From positions 124,001 through 188,000 of the forward strand of contig NC_135723.1 in NCBI RefSeq assembly GCF_964656455.1: DNA of 64,000 nucleotides, read 5' to 3'. The notes under the pieces are model-generated. The model was not told the DNA's origin. It saw only the letters and a program-made list of their open reading frames with translations, and made no database searches. Position 1 is the stretch's first letter, and every line of letters begins with the position of its first letter. This document shows, piece after piece, positions 12,396 to 24,207 of the stretch. Both the position numbers and the translations under genes were made by a program. The stretch is from Halichoerus grypus (Eukaryota > Chordata > Mammalia > Carnivora > Phocidae).

Positions 12396-15300
12396 TGGCA
12401 ATTAATTCATATCTTTCAATAATCACTCTCAACGTGAATGGCCGAAATGCTCCCATAAAATGGCACAGGGTTGCAGATTGGATAAAAAGACAGGACCCAT
12501 CCATATGCCGCCTACAAGAGACTCATTTTGAACCTAAAGATACATCCAGACTGAAAGTGAAGGGATGGAGATCCATCTTCCATGCCAGCGGACCTCAAAA
12601 GAAAGCTGGGGTAGCAATTCTTATATCAGACAAATTAGATTTTAAACTAAAGTCTGTAATTAGAGACACAGAAGGACACTATATCATTCTTAAAGGGTCT
12701 ATCCAACAAGAAGATCTAACAATTGTAAATACCTATGCCCCCAACATGGGAGCAGCCATCTACATAAGCCAACTGTTAACCAAAATAAAGAGTCATATTG
12801 ATAACAATACGTTAATTGTAGGAGACCTCAATACTCCACTCTCAGCAATGGACAGATCATCTAAGCAGAAAATCAACAAGGAAACAAGAGCTTTGAATGA
12901 TACATTGGACCAGATGGACCTCATAGATATTTACAGAACATTTCACCTTAAAACAACAGAATACTCATTCTTCTCGAGTGCACATGGAACTTTCTCCAGA
13001 ATAGACCACATACTGGGTCACAAATCAGGTCTCAACCGATACCAAAAGATTGAGATTATTCCCTGCATATTCTCAGACCACAATGCTTTAAAACTGGAAC
13101 TCCATCACAAGAAAAAATTTGGCAGAAATTCAAACCCTTGGAAGCTAAAGACCACTCTGCTCAAGAATGTTTGGGTCAACCAGGAAATCAAAGAAGAACT
13201 TAAACAATTCATGGAAATCAATGAGAACGAAAACACATCGGTCCAAAACCTATGGGATACTGCAAAGGCGGTCCTAAGGGGGAAATACATAGCCATCCAA
13301 GCCTCACTCAAAGAAATAGAAAAATCCCGAATTCACCAACTAACTCTACACCTTAAAGAACTAGAGAAAAAGCAACAAACGATGCCTAAGCCACACATTA
13401 GAAGAGAAATAATTAAAATTAGAGCAGAAATCAATGAATTAGAAACCAGAAACACAGTAGTCAGATCAACGGAACTAGAAGTTGGTTCTTTGAAAGAATT
13501 AATAAGATCGATAAACCACTGGCCAGACTTATCCAAAAGAAAAGAGAAAGGACCCAAATTAATAAAATTATGAATGAAAGGGGAGAGATCACGACTAACA
13601 CCAAGGAAATAGAAACAATTATTAGAAATTATTATCAACAACTATATGCCAATAAACTGAGCAATCTGGATGAAATGGAGGCCTTCCTGGAAACCTATAT
13701 GCCAAGACTGAAACAGGAAGAAATTGACAACCTGAATAGGCCAATAACCAGTAACGAGATTGAAGCAGTGATCAAAAACCTCCCAAAGGGGCGCCTGGGT
13801 GGCTCAGTTGGTTAAGCGACTGCCTTCGGCTCAGGTCATGATCCTGGAGTCCCTGGATCGAGTCCTGCATTGGGCTCCCTGCTCGGCAGGGAGTCTGCTT
13901 CTCCCTCTGACCCTCCCCCCTCTCATGTGCTCTCTCTCATTCTCTCTCTCTAAAAAAAAAAAAAAAAAAAAACAAACCTCCCAAAAAACAAGAGTCCAGG
14001 GCCTGATGGATTCCCTGGGGAATTTTCCCAAACATTCAAGGAAGAAATAATACCTATTCTACTGAAGCTGTTTCAAAAAATAGAAACAGAAGGAAAACTT
14101 CCAAACTCATTCTATGAGGCCAGCATTACCTTAATCCCCAAACCAGGTAAAGACCCCATCAAAAAGGAGAATTTCAGACCGATATCCCTGATGAATATGG
14201 ATTCCAAAATCCTCAACAAAATCCTAGCTAATAGGATCCAACAATACATTAAAAGGATCATCCACCATGACCAAGTGGAATTTATCCTCGGGACGCAAGG
14301 GTGGTTCAACATTCGCAAATCAATCAATGTAACAGAACACATTAATAAGAGGAGGGAGAAGAACCATATGGTCCTCTCAATTGATGCAGAAAAAGCATTT
14401 GACAAAAGACAACATCCTTTCCTGATTAAAACTCTTCAGACTACAGGGATAGAGGGAACATTCCTCAAGTTCCTAAAATCCATCTATGAAAAACCCACAG
14501 CGAATATCATCCTCAATGGGGAAAAGCTGAGAGCCTTTCCCTTAAGATCAGGAACACGTCAAGGATGCCCACTCTCACCACTATTGTTCAACATAGTACT
14601 AGAAGTCCTAGCAACAGCAAACAGACAACAAAAAGAAATAAAAGGTATTCAAATTGGCAAAGAAGAAGTCAAACTCTCTCTTTTCACAGATGACATGATA
14701 CTTTATGTGGAAAACCCAAAAGACTCCACCCCCAAATTACTAGAACTCATACAGCAATTCAGTAATGTGGCAGTATACAAAATCAATGCACAGAAATCAG
14801 TTGCTTTCTTATACACTAACAATGCAACTGTAGAAAGAGAAATTAGAGAAACGATTCCATTTACAATAGCACCAAAAACCATAAGATACCTCGGAATAAA
14901 CCTAACCAAAGAGGTAAAGGATCTATACTCTAGGAACTACAAAACACTCATGAAAGAAATTGAAGAAGACACAAAAAGATGGAAAAATATTCCATGCTCA
15001 TGGATTGGAAGAATAAACATTGTTAAAATGTCTCTGCTACCCAGAGCAATCTATACCTTCAATGCAATCCCAATCAAAATTCCAATGACATTTTTCAAAG
15101 TGCTGGAACAAACAATCCTAAAATTTGTATGGAATCGGAAAAGACCCCGAATCGCCAAGGAAATGCTGAAAAAGAAAAACAAAGCTGGGGGCATCACGTT
15201 GCCCGATTTCAAGCTATATTACAAAGCTGTGATCACCAAGACAGCATGGTACTGGCACAATAACAGACATATAGACCAATGGAACAGAATAGAGAACCCA

Positions 15301-16413
15301 GATATGGACCCTCAACTCTATGGTCAAATAATCTTTGACAAAGCAGGAAAAAATATGCAATGGAAAAAAGACAGTCTCTTCACTAAATGGTGCTGGGAAA
15401 ATTGGACAGCCACATGCAGAAGAATGAAACTCGACCATTCTCTAACACCATTCACGAAGATAAACTCAAAGTGGATGAAAGACCTCAATGTGAGACAGGA
15501 ATCCATCAAAATCCTAGAGGAGAACATAGGCAGTAACCTCTTTGACATCGCCCACAGCAACTTCTTTCAAGATACATCTCCAAAAGCTAGTGAAACAAAA
15601 GCAAAAATGAACTTTTGGGACTTCACCAAGATAAAAAGCTTCTGCACAGCAAAGGAAACAGTCAACACAACAAAGAGGCAACCCACAGAATGGGAGAAGA
15701 TATTTGCAAATGACACTATAGATAAAGGGCTGGTATCCAAGATCTATAAAGAACTTCTCAAACTCAACACCCAAAAAACAAATAATCAAGTCAAAAAGTG
15801 GGCAGAAGATATGAAAAGACACTTCTCTGAAGAAGACATACAAATGGCTAACAGACACATGAAAAAATGTTCATCATCATTAGCCATCAGGGAAATCCAA
15901 ATCAAAACCACATTGAGATACCACCTTACACCAGTTAGAATGGCAAAAATGGACAGGGAAAGAAACAACAAATGTTGGAGAGGTTGTGGAGAAAGGCGAA
16001 CCCTCTTACACTGTTGGTGGGAATGCAAGTTGGTACAGCCACTTTGGAAAACAGTGTGGAGGTGCCTCAAAAATTTAAAAATAGAGCTACCCTATGACCC
16101 AGCAATTGCACTCCTGGGTATTTACCCCAAAGACACAGATGTAGTGAAAAGAAGGGCCATATGCACCCCAATGTTCATAGCAGCAATGTCCGCAATAGCC
16201 AAACTGTGGAAAGAGCCGAGATACCCTTCAACAGATGAATGGATAAAGAAGATGTGGTCCATATATACAATGGAATATTACTCAGCCATCAGAAAGGATG
16301 AATACCCAACTTTTACATCAACATGGATGGGACTGGAGGAGATTATGCTAAGTGAAATAAGTCAAGCAGAGAAAGTCAATTATCATATGGTTTCACTTAT
16401 TTGTGGTACATAA
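12392..16413 (+). pseudogene. L1-A ORF2 (endonuclease / reverse transcriptase), frameshifted and SINE-interrupted
   Basis: The endonuclease domain is readable at 12392-13450, with LNVNG, QETHF, GDLN and SDH catalytic-type motifs. A one-base shift near 13470-13480 moves the frame (12392-13573 then 13570 onward). A SINE at 13788-13972 follows, and the reverse transcriptase, then the cysteine-rich C-terminus (CWRGCGE...HCWWEC), are open from 14191 to 16413. The catalytic motif normally read as FADD is FTDD here (about 14680-14695). The element is therefore not competent as it stands. Confidence 0.87.
13788..13972 (+). mobile_element. Can-SINE, sense, in L1-A ORF2
   Basis: Flanked by AAAACCTCCCAAA and CAAACCTCCCAAAA. 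Confidence 0.93.
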
Positions 16414-16724
16414 GGAAGAGCATGGAGGACACTAGGAGAAGGAAGGTAAAAATGGGGGGGGGGAATTGGAGGGAGAGATGAACCATGAGAGACTATGGAC
16501 TCTGAGAAACATACAGGGTTTTAGAGGGGAGGGGGGAGGGGGGATTGGTTAGCTTGGTGATGGGTATTAAGGAGGGCACGTACTGCATGGAGCACTGGGT
16601 GTTATACGAAAACAATGGATCATGGATCACCACATCAAAAACTAATGATGTATTGTATGGTGACTAACATAACATAATAAAATTTAAAAAAAATTCAAAG
16701 TAAAAAAAAAAAAGATAAAAAGCT

Positions 16725-17343
16725 TTTGCACAGCAAAAGAAACAGTCAACAAAACCAAAAGACAACCGACAGAATGGGAGAAGATATTTGCAAATGACAT
16801 ATCAGATAAAGGGCTAGTATCCAAAATCTATAAAGAACTTATTAAACTCAACACCCAAAGAACAAATGATCCAATCAAGAAATGGGCAGAAGACATGAAC
16901 AGACATTTTTCCAAAGAAGACATCCAAATGGCCAACAGACACATGAAAAAGTACTCAACATCGCTCGGCATCAGGGAAATCCAAATCAAAACCTCAATGA
17001 GATACCACCTCACACCAGTCAGAATGGCTAAAATTAACAAGTCAGGAAACAACAGATGTTGGCGGGGATGCGGAGAAAGGGGAACCCTCCTACACTGTTG
17101 GTGGGAACGCAAGCTGGTGCAGCCACTCTGGAAAACAGTATGGAGGTTCCTCAAAAAGTTGAAAATAGAGCTACCATACGATCCAGCAATTGCACTACTA
17201 GGTATTTACCCCAAAGATACAAATGTAGGGATCTGAAGGGGTATGTGCACCCCGATGTTTATAGCAGCAATGTCCACAATAGCCAAACTGTGGAAAGAGC
17301 CAAGATGTCCACTGACAGACGAATGGATAAAGAAGATGTGGTG

Positions 17344-17393
<50 letters not shown>

Positions 17394-17530
17394 GGAATAT
17401 TATGCAGCCATCAAAAGGAATGAAATCTTGCCATCTGCAACGACATGGATGGAACTGGAGGGTATTATGCTGAGCAAAATAAGTCAATCAGAGAAAGACA
17501 TGTATCATATGACCTCACTGATATGAGGAA
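16725..17530 (+). pseudogene. L1-B ORF2 C-terminal part after the nested insertion
   Basis: Translation resumes with the [12 protein letters not shown] segment seen in sister copies and runs to about 17236. It is then out of frame to the end near 17525, passing an (AC)22 run at 17347-17390 where related copies have only a short TATATACAATGG. Confidence 0.75.
17347..17390. repeat. (AC)22 microsatellite
   Basis: Uninterrupted AC dinucleotides lie within the degenerate L1-B ORF2 C-terminal region. They probably expanded from a TATACA seed. Confidence 0.95.
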
Positions 17531-17702
17531 TTCTTAATCTCAGGAAATAAACTGAGGGTTGTTGGAGTGGTGGGAGGTGGGAGGGATGGGGTGGCTGGGT
17601 GATAGACATTGGGGAGGGTGTGTGCTATGGTGAGCACTGTGAATTGTTTAAGACTGTTGAATCACAGACCTGTACCTCTGAAACAAATAATACATTATAT
17701 GT

Positions 17703-17852
17703 TGAAGAAGAAAGAAGAAAGAAGAAAGAAGAAGAAGAAGAAGAAGAAGAAGAAAAGAAGAAGAAGGAGGAGGAGGAGGAGGAGGAGGAGAAGGAGGAGG
17801 AGGAGGAGAAGAAGGAGAAGAAGGAGAAGAAGAAGGAGGAGAAGAAGACAGC
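17703..17852. repeat. GAA/GGA purine microsatellite in L1-B 3'UTR
   Basis: About 150 nt of almost pure purine on the plus strand (GAAGAA, then GGAGGA, then GAAGGAG units), expanded from the A/G-rich segment normal for this L1 3'UTR. The opposite strand is pure pyrimidine, so triplex formation is possible. Confidence 0.92.
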
Positions 17853-18100
17853 AGGAGGGGAAGAATGAAGGGGGGGGATATCGGAGGGGGAGACGAACCA
17901 TGAGAGACTATGGACTCTGAGAAACAAATCGCGGGTTCTAGAGGGGAGGGGGGTGGGGGGATGGGTTGGGCTGGTGATGGGTATTGAGGAGGGCGCACAC
18001 TGCATGGAGCACTGGGTGTTATACACAAACAATGAATCATGGAACACTACATCAAAAACTAATGATGTAATGTATGGTGATTAATATAATAATAAAAAAA

Positions 18101-18206
18101 GTCTGTTTCTTGATTTCTTTCTTATTTTTTTCCTTTTTTGTTTCTTAAATTCCACATATGAGTGAAATCATATGGTATTTGTCTTTCTCTGACTGACTTA
18201 TTTCAA
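18101..18206 (-). mobile_element. Old antisense L1 3'-end fragment, right flank of L1-B
   Basis: This is the continuation of the fragment ending at 7758, including ATTCCACATATGAGTGAAATC and TTTCTCTGACTGACTTA. Confidence 0.7.
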
Positions 18207-18377
18207 TAAAGGGTGAGTATCCAAAATATACAAAGAACTTACACAACTCAACACCCAAAAAACAAATAATCCAATTTTTAAAATGGGCAGAAGACACAAA
18301 CAGACATATCTTCAAAGAAAATAGACCAATGGCCAACAGACACATGAAATGATGCTCATCATCACTTTTCATCAAAG
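18207..18377 (+). mobile_element. Sense L1 ORF2 fragment between antisense L1 pieces
   Basis: AAAGGGTGAGTATCCAAAATATACAAAG...AATGGGCAGAAGACA...ATGGCCAACAGACACATGAAA is the sense ORF2 C-terminal region. It directly abuts antisense ORF2 at 18378, a head-to-head inversion. Confidence 0.8.
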
Positions 18378-20151
18378 ATGTACAGGTTTATTTCTGAGCT
18401 ATTCTATTCCATTGGTCTATACATCTATCATATACCAACACCACACCATTTTGACTACTGTAGCTTTGTAGCAGGTTTTGAAATCAGGAACTATGAGTCC
18501 TCCAGGTTTGATCTTTTTCAAGATTGCCTCAGCTATTCACTATCCCTTGAGATTCCATATCAATTTTAGAATGGACTGAAAAATAAAAGTCACTGGGATT
18601 TTGATAGGGAGTGCACTGAATATGTAGATCACTTTGGGTAATACATCTTAACGATACTGTCCTCCAGTCCACAAACATGGGATAGGTTTTCATTTATTTA
18701 TGTCTTCATATCTTTCAGCAATGTTCTGAAATTTTCATTGTATAAGTCTTTCATCTCCTTGGTTAATTCTTAAATATTTCATTCTTTTATTATACTATTA
18801 TAAATAGAATTGCTTTTATTTATTTATTTATAGAGAGACAGTGCACAAGTGGAGGGACAGAGGGAGAGGGAGAGAAAGAATCCCAAGCAGGCTCCACGCC
18901 CAGTACAGAGCCCGGCACAGGGCTCCATCTCATGACCCCTGAGATCATGACCTGAACCCAAATCAAGAGATGGATGCTCAACTGACTGAGCCACCAGGCA
19001 CCCCAAGAATTGCTTTCATAATTTCCTTTTCAGTTTGCTCATTGTTAGTGTATGGAATTGCAACTGGTTTCTGTATTAACTGTATTCTGTATTAACATGG
19101 TATCCTGCTACTTCGCTGAATTCATTTATTAAATAGTTTGGTAGCATCTTTAGGATCTTCATATAAGATCATATCAACTGCAAACAGAGATTTTACTTTT
19201 TCCTTTCCACTTCGGATGCCTTTTATTTCTTTTTCTTGCCTATCTGCTCTAGCTAGAACTTCTATTACTATGTTGTATAGAAGTAGTGAAAGTGAGCATC
19301 CTTGCCTTATTCCCGATCTTAAAGTTTTCAGTCTTTCACCATTGAGTGTTGTTTGCTGTGTTTTTCACGTACATTGGTCTGTCGTTTTCTTTTCTTGTAG
19401 TTTTTGTCTGGCGTAAGCCAGACTCATAGAATGAGTTACAAAGTGTACTCTTCAATTTTTTGAAAATGTTTGAAAAGGTATTCTTCTTTAAATATTTGGT
19501 AGAATTCACTAGTGAAATCAGCAGGACCAGCACTTTTCTTTGTCGGGAGATTTTTGTTATTGCTGACTCAACCTCCTTACTAATAAGAAGTCTATTCAGA
19601 TTGTCTATTTCTTCATGATTTAGTCTTGGTAGGTTTTGTGCTTCTAGAAATTTGTCCATTTCATCTAGATTATTCAATTTTTCAGCATACAATTGTTCAC
19701 GTACTCTCATTTTTCTGTAGAATCAATAGTAATGTCCCCACTTTCATTTCTGATTTTAGTAATTTGAGACTTCCTTTTCTCTTAGTCCATTCAACTAAAG
19801 ATTTGTCAATTATGTTGATTATTTCAAAGAACTAACTTTTGGTTTCATTGATTTTCTCTGCCATTTTTCTACACTCTAGTTCATTATCTCTGCTCTAATC
19901 TTTATTCTTTCCTTTTGCTAGCTGTGGCTTTAGCATATTCTTTTTCTAGTTCCTCAAGTTGTAAAGCTTTGTTGCTGTTTTGAGATCTTTCTTGTTTCTA
20001 ATGTAGACATTTATAGCTATAAATTTCCCCCTTAGCACCACTTTCAATGCAACCCATGAGTTTTGTATGTTGTTTTTGTTTTCATTTGTCTAAGTATTTT
20101 CAAATTTCCCTTGTGATTTCCTCTTCAATCTGTTGGTTGTTTAAAAGTGTG
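18378..20151 (-). mobile_element. Antisense old L1 ORF2
   Basis: The reverse strand reads degraded L1 ORF2: the plus strand begins GAGCTATTCTATTCCATTGGTCTAT and ends in the region before the endonuclease. Reading frames are only partly open. It is split by the SINE at 18817-19005. Confidence 0.85.
18817..19005 (-). mobile_element. Can-SINE, antisense
   Basis: TSD AGAATTGCTTT at 18806-18816 and 19006-19016. Diverged copy. Confidence 0.9.
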
Positions 20152-20344
20152 GGGTTTTTTGTTGTTGTTTTTAAGATTTTATTTGAGAGAAAGCGAGAGA
20201 GCACAAACAGGGGGAGTGGCAGGCAGAGGGAGAAGCAGGCTCCCCACTGGCAAGGAGCTGGATGTGGGACTCAATCCCAGGACCCCAGGATCATGACCTG
20301 AGCTGAAGGCAGGCGCTCAATGGACTGAGCCACCCAGGCGTCCC
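20152..20344 (-). mobile_element. Can-SINE, antisense
   Basis: TSD TAAAAGTGTG at 20142-20151 and 20345-20354. Confidence 0.92.
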
Positions 20345-20398
20345 TAAAAGTGTGTTTTATATTGCCCTTCCCCACCCCGTTCATCCCTTCATTTTTTG

Positions 20399-20400
<2 letters not shown>

Positions 20401-20437
<37 letters not shown>
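20401..20437. repeat. (GT)18 microsatellite
   Basis: Uninterrupted GT dinucleotides follow CATTTTTTGCT and end in GGTGGGG. Confidence 0.95.
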
Positions 20438-20438
<1 letters not shown>

Positions 20439-20439
20439 T

Positions 20440-20755
20440 GGGGAACCAGGCATTAAAGACTAAGGTATTCAAAAACACCTGCATATACAGGGAAAATTAC
20501 AAAATGATTGTGCATGCCCAAGGAAAAAAGACAAGAAGATTTAAGATTTAAATCTACACATTGGGCTGATCCTGGGCACAGAATGAGTATAATAAAAAAT
20601 AAACAAAAATAACAAAAAACAGCAAACCCTGGGGAAGGGAAAGAATCTGATTTTCAGAGTTATCACATTATTAGATTCAAATGTCCAGTGTTTGACAAAA
20701 TATCACAAGGCAAAGAGACAGGAAAAGTATTACTCATCTGCAGATGATCCCTGAT
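20440..20755. mobile_element. Probable old L1 (L1M-type) fragment
   Basis: An AT-rich segment with L1 5'-region-like phrases (CATCACAAGGCAAAGAGACAGGAAAAG). Family and orientation are uncertain. Confidence 0.35.
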
Positions 20756-22020
20756 GATCACTTGTTTGTGACAATTGTCTTCTCTCTTGCTGCTTCCAAG
20801 GTTTGCCCTTTTTCTTTGGCTTTTGAAAGTCTGATTATAATGTGTCTTAGAGTGGGTCTTTTTGAGTTCATCTTAGTTGGAGTTTGTTGAGCTTCTTGGA
20901 TGCTTATATTCATGTCTTTCTTCAAATCTGGGAAGCTTTCATCCATCATTTCATTAAATATTCTCTCTACCTCTTTCTTCTTCTTTGAGAGTCCCACAGT
21001 GCAAATATTGGTGCTTTTGGAGGTTTCCCATAGACATCCAGATTGTGTTTGCTATTTTTCATCTTTCTCTATTCCTGAACCTCAATAATTTCCATTGTCT
21101 TTTCTTAAAGTACTGCTTTATGTTCTGCCAGCTCAAATCTGCTTTTGATTCCTTGTGATTTTTTTTAAAGATTTTATTTATTTATTTGACAGAGAGAGAC
21201 ACAATGAGAGAGGAACCACAAGCAGGGGGAGTGGGAGAGGGAGAAGCAGGCTTCCCACTGAGCAGGGAGCCTGATGTGGGACTCGATCCCAGGACCCTGG
21301 AATCATGACCTGAGCCAAAGGCAGACGCTTAACAACTGAGCCACCCAGGCGCCCCCTTGTGATTTTTTTTATCAGTTGTACGTTTCAGCTCCAGAATTTC
21401 ATTTTGGTTTCTTTTTAGATTTTCCATCTCTTAATTGATACTTGCATTTTGTTCTCACATTGTTTCCTTGACTTTCTCTACATCTTCCTTTAGTTCTTTT
21501 AGCATCTTTAAGAACATTATTTTAAGGTCTTTGCCTAATTTATCTGCCAGTAAGTCTTTTTCAGGAACAAATTCTGTTGTATTTTTTTTTCCTTTGAATG
21601 AGTAAGTATCCTGTAAGACACTTGAGCCAGATGGGGAAGGTGCAATAATAATGGCTCTCTGCCTCTTTGCACCTCTATGTTCAGAAGCAGCAATCAGTGA
21701 TCAGATGAAAGATCCCTGATATTTGGAGGGCAGAATCCTTCTTGATTGCTTGGCTCCCATAAGCTGTGTGCAAGTTGGTCCAGGAACGGCTGCCTGCCAA
21801 GTGGCTCGGGGTTGGCAATGTGTAGCTATTACCATCCTAGAACTGAAATCAAGTAAAATTTCCTATCCAAACCTTCCCCTGAAAGTTGCAAGCCTTCAAC
21901 AGATTCCAGAGTTCCAAAATAGTTACATCAGATGATTCTGCCAGTACAATTGTTGTCCAGGCAGAGAAACAGATTCCTGATGCTTTTGACTCCACCATCT
22001 TCCTAGAATCCTCCTTAGTC
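20756..22020 (-). mobile_element. Antisense old L1 5'UTR/ORF1-region block
   Basis: The plus strand has phrases usual for the reverse of old L1 5' regions (GTCTTAGAGTGGGTCTTTTTGAGTTC, TTTGAGAGTCCCACAGTG). It is split by the SINE at 21166-21354. The 21590-22020 part is weaker. Confidence 0.55.
21166..21354 (-). mobile_element. Can-SINE, antisense
   Basis: TSD CCTTGTGATTTTTTT at 21151-21165 and from 21355. Confidence 0.93.
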
Positions 22021-22029
22021 TTTTGTTGG

Positions 22030-23420
22030 TGGTGGTGGTGGTGTTTTCAAGAAACAATTTCAAAAACTTGTTTTTTCTATTCTATATTTTGTTCATCTCT
22101 GATCTTTACTATTTCTCTCCTTCCGCTAGCTTTGGGTTTAATTTCTCCACTTCTGAAGGACAGTTTTGGTGGATATAGGATTTTTGACTTACAAGTTTTT
22201 TTTGTTTTTTTGTTTTTTTTCCTTTCACCACTTTGAATATGCTAACCCATTGACTTCTGGCCTCCAAAGTTTCAGGTGAGGAATCTGGTGATAGTCTTAT
22301 TGAACATCCTTTTTATGTAATGAGTCACTTCTCTCTTGCTGCTTTCAAGATTCTGCTTTTGTTTTCAACAATTTATGTTTGTCAATATTATCTATTTTTT
22401 TCAAAGAACTATCTTATTTTCTCCACTGTTTTTATCTTTTCAATTTCATTGATTGATTCTCTTGTCTCCTTCCTTCTGCACCTCCAGGTTTATCTTGCTC
22501 TTCCTTTTATAGGATCTTAAGTTGAAAGGTTAGATTATTTTCCTGAGACTTTCCCTCTTTCTAATGTGAGAATTTGGAGCTATAAAATTTCCTGTTAGTA
22601 CTACATTCACTACATCCCACATATTTTGGTATATTTTGCTTTCATTTTCATTCAGTCCAATATGCTTTTTTTTATTATCCTTTGAAACTTCTTTAACTCA
22701 TAAATTATTTAGCAAATTGTTGTTTATTTTCTAACTGTTCCAAGATTTTCCTGTTATCTTTCTGTTACTGATTTCTAGTTGATTCCATTGTGGTGAGAAC
22801 ACACACAGTATGATTTCAATTATTTTAAATATGTTGAAGCTTGTTTTATGGTCCTATTGTGATAAATGGTCTATCTTGGTAAACTGTCCATGACAACTTG
22901 AAACGAATGCCTATTCTGCTATTGCTGTATTGTGTGTGTTGGACCCTGTTGATTGAGAGTACCATTGAGTTGTTATGTATCGTTGCTGATTTTCTGGGTA
23001 CTTCAATATATTGTTGGAAGAGGGGTAGTGATGTTTCCAATATAATCATGGATTTGTCTATTTCTCCTCCCAGTTCTATATTTGCTTTACATATTTTGCA
23101 GATCCGTTGTTCAGTGCATACAAGTTTAGGATTGCTATGTCTTGATAGCCTGGCCCTTTTTATCATTATGAAATGCTCCTCTCTGTCCCTGTAATTTTCT
23201 TTGCTCTGGAATCTACCTGACAATACTACTGCTTTCTTTTGATTACTGTCTGCATTGCATATCTTTTTCCATCTTTTTATTTTCAGCCTACCTATACCAT
23301 TACTTTTGAACTGAGTTTTCTTGTGGGGACTATATATTTTTATCCAATCTGTCCCTCTCTTGTAATAGGCATATTCTGATATTTACATTTAATGTAATTA
23401 TTGATATACTAGGACTTCAG
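22030..23420 (-). mobile_element. Second antisense old L1 / HAL1-type block
   Basis: Includes GATAAATGGTCTATCTTGGTAAACTG, GTGGTGAGAACACACACAGTATGATTTCAATT and CCTTTTTATCATTATGAAATGCTCC, typical of the reverse of old L1-type elements. Coding frames are lost. Confidence 0.65.
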
Positions 23421-24030
23421 TGGGGGTTTTGTTTCATTTTCTGTTTCTTTCCTCTGTTCTTCATCAGTCTGTTTTCTTTTTCTGCCTTCCTTGTACCTTT
23501 TGTCAGAATTCCATTTTGTTCTATCAATAGTGCTTTTGAATTTATCTCTTTGAATAGACATTTAGCAAATGCTCTCTAGGTTTTTTATTACACATACATA
23601 ACTTTTCACAGCACTCTGGTGTCAACATTTTACCAGTTCAAGTGAAATGTAAAAACATTACAATCCTTTAAGTTCCTTTATCCTGTGTCATTTATAATAC
23701 AGTTGTCCTAAAGATTCCCCCTGCATGCTTTGAGATCCATATCAGACAATGTTACAATTTTTGCCTCAACCATTAAATTTAATTTAGAAAACTCAACGAG
23801 AGAAAAAAAAATCCCATCGTGTTAACTTACATATTTACTCTTTCTACTGTTCTATATCCCTTCCTGATGTTTCAAGATTCCTTCTTTTATCATTTCCTTT
23901 CAAACTGAAGAAACTCCTTTAGCTTTTTTTTCTTTTTCTTTTTCTTTTTTTTTTTGAATGGGTAGATCTTCTGGTGACAAATCCTCTTAGTTTTCCTTCA
24001 TCAGAGAATGTCTTGATTTCCACTTTATTC
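23421..24030. other. AT-rich sequence without gene, probably old L1
   Basis: T-rich sequence with a poly(T)/CTTTTT stretch at about 23925-23955. I recognise no exon. GAATGGGTAGATCTTCTGGTGACAAATC resembles L1-antisense text. Confidence 0.4.
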
Positions 24031-24205
24031 CAGAAGAATATTTTCACTGTATAGAGAATTCTGAGTTACAGTTATAAACAACAGAGATTTATTTCTCACA
24101 GTTCCAGCTTGCTGGCCTCCTCTGACATCACACAAGCACAAGAAGGAAGACCCCACCTTATTACAGCCAAGTGAAGATGAAAGTCCATCACCCTGGCTGC
24201 AAGAA
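24030..24205 (-). mobile_element. Antisense MaLR-type LTR fragment
   Basis: TATAAACAACAGAGATTTATTTCTCACAGTTCC is the reverse of the end of an MLT1/MST-type LTR. The remainder is degraded. Confidence 0.5.
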
Positions 24206-24207
24206 TG

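Larger units (their letters stand above)
10098..16711 (+). mobile_element. L1-A: full-length carnivore LINE-1 nested in L1-B
   Basis: The element starts GAGAGGGGGGAAAGATGGCGG, the canonical 5' end, and runs through the 5'UTR (10098-11193), ORF1 (11194-12395, broken), ORF2 (12392-16413, broken), the 3'UTR and an A-rich tail. The 13-bp target-site duplication AAGATAAAAAGCT is perfect at 10085-10097 and 16712-16724. It interrupts the ORF2 of the host L1-B, which resumes after the second copy. Three SINEs are inserted inside it. Without them it is about 6.0 kb, so it is a complete but defective copy. Confidence 0.93.
7772..18096 (+). mobile_element. L1-B: 5'-truncated sense LINE-1 hosting L1-A
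   Basis: L1-B occupies 7772-10097 and 16712-18096. It begins inside ORF2, between the endonuclease and the reverse transcriptase. Its 3'UTR contains an (AC)22 run, a purine microsatellite and the usual GAACCATGAGAGACTATGG stretch, and it ends in AATAATAAAAAAA. The flanks carry a 13-bp TSD with one mismatch, AAAAGTCTATTTC (7759-7771) and AAAAGTCTGTTTC (18097-18109). Removing it rejoins an older antisense L1 3' end. Confidence 0.85.

Noticed and set aside
17609..17920. Lys/Arg- or Glu-rich frames in the purine tract
   Set aside because: Translations of a GAA/GGA microsatellite; no gene.
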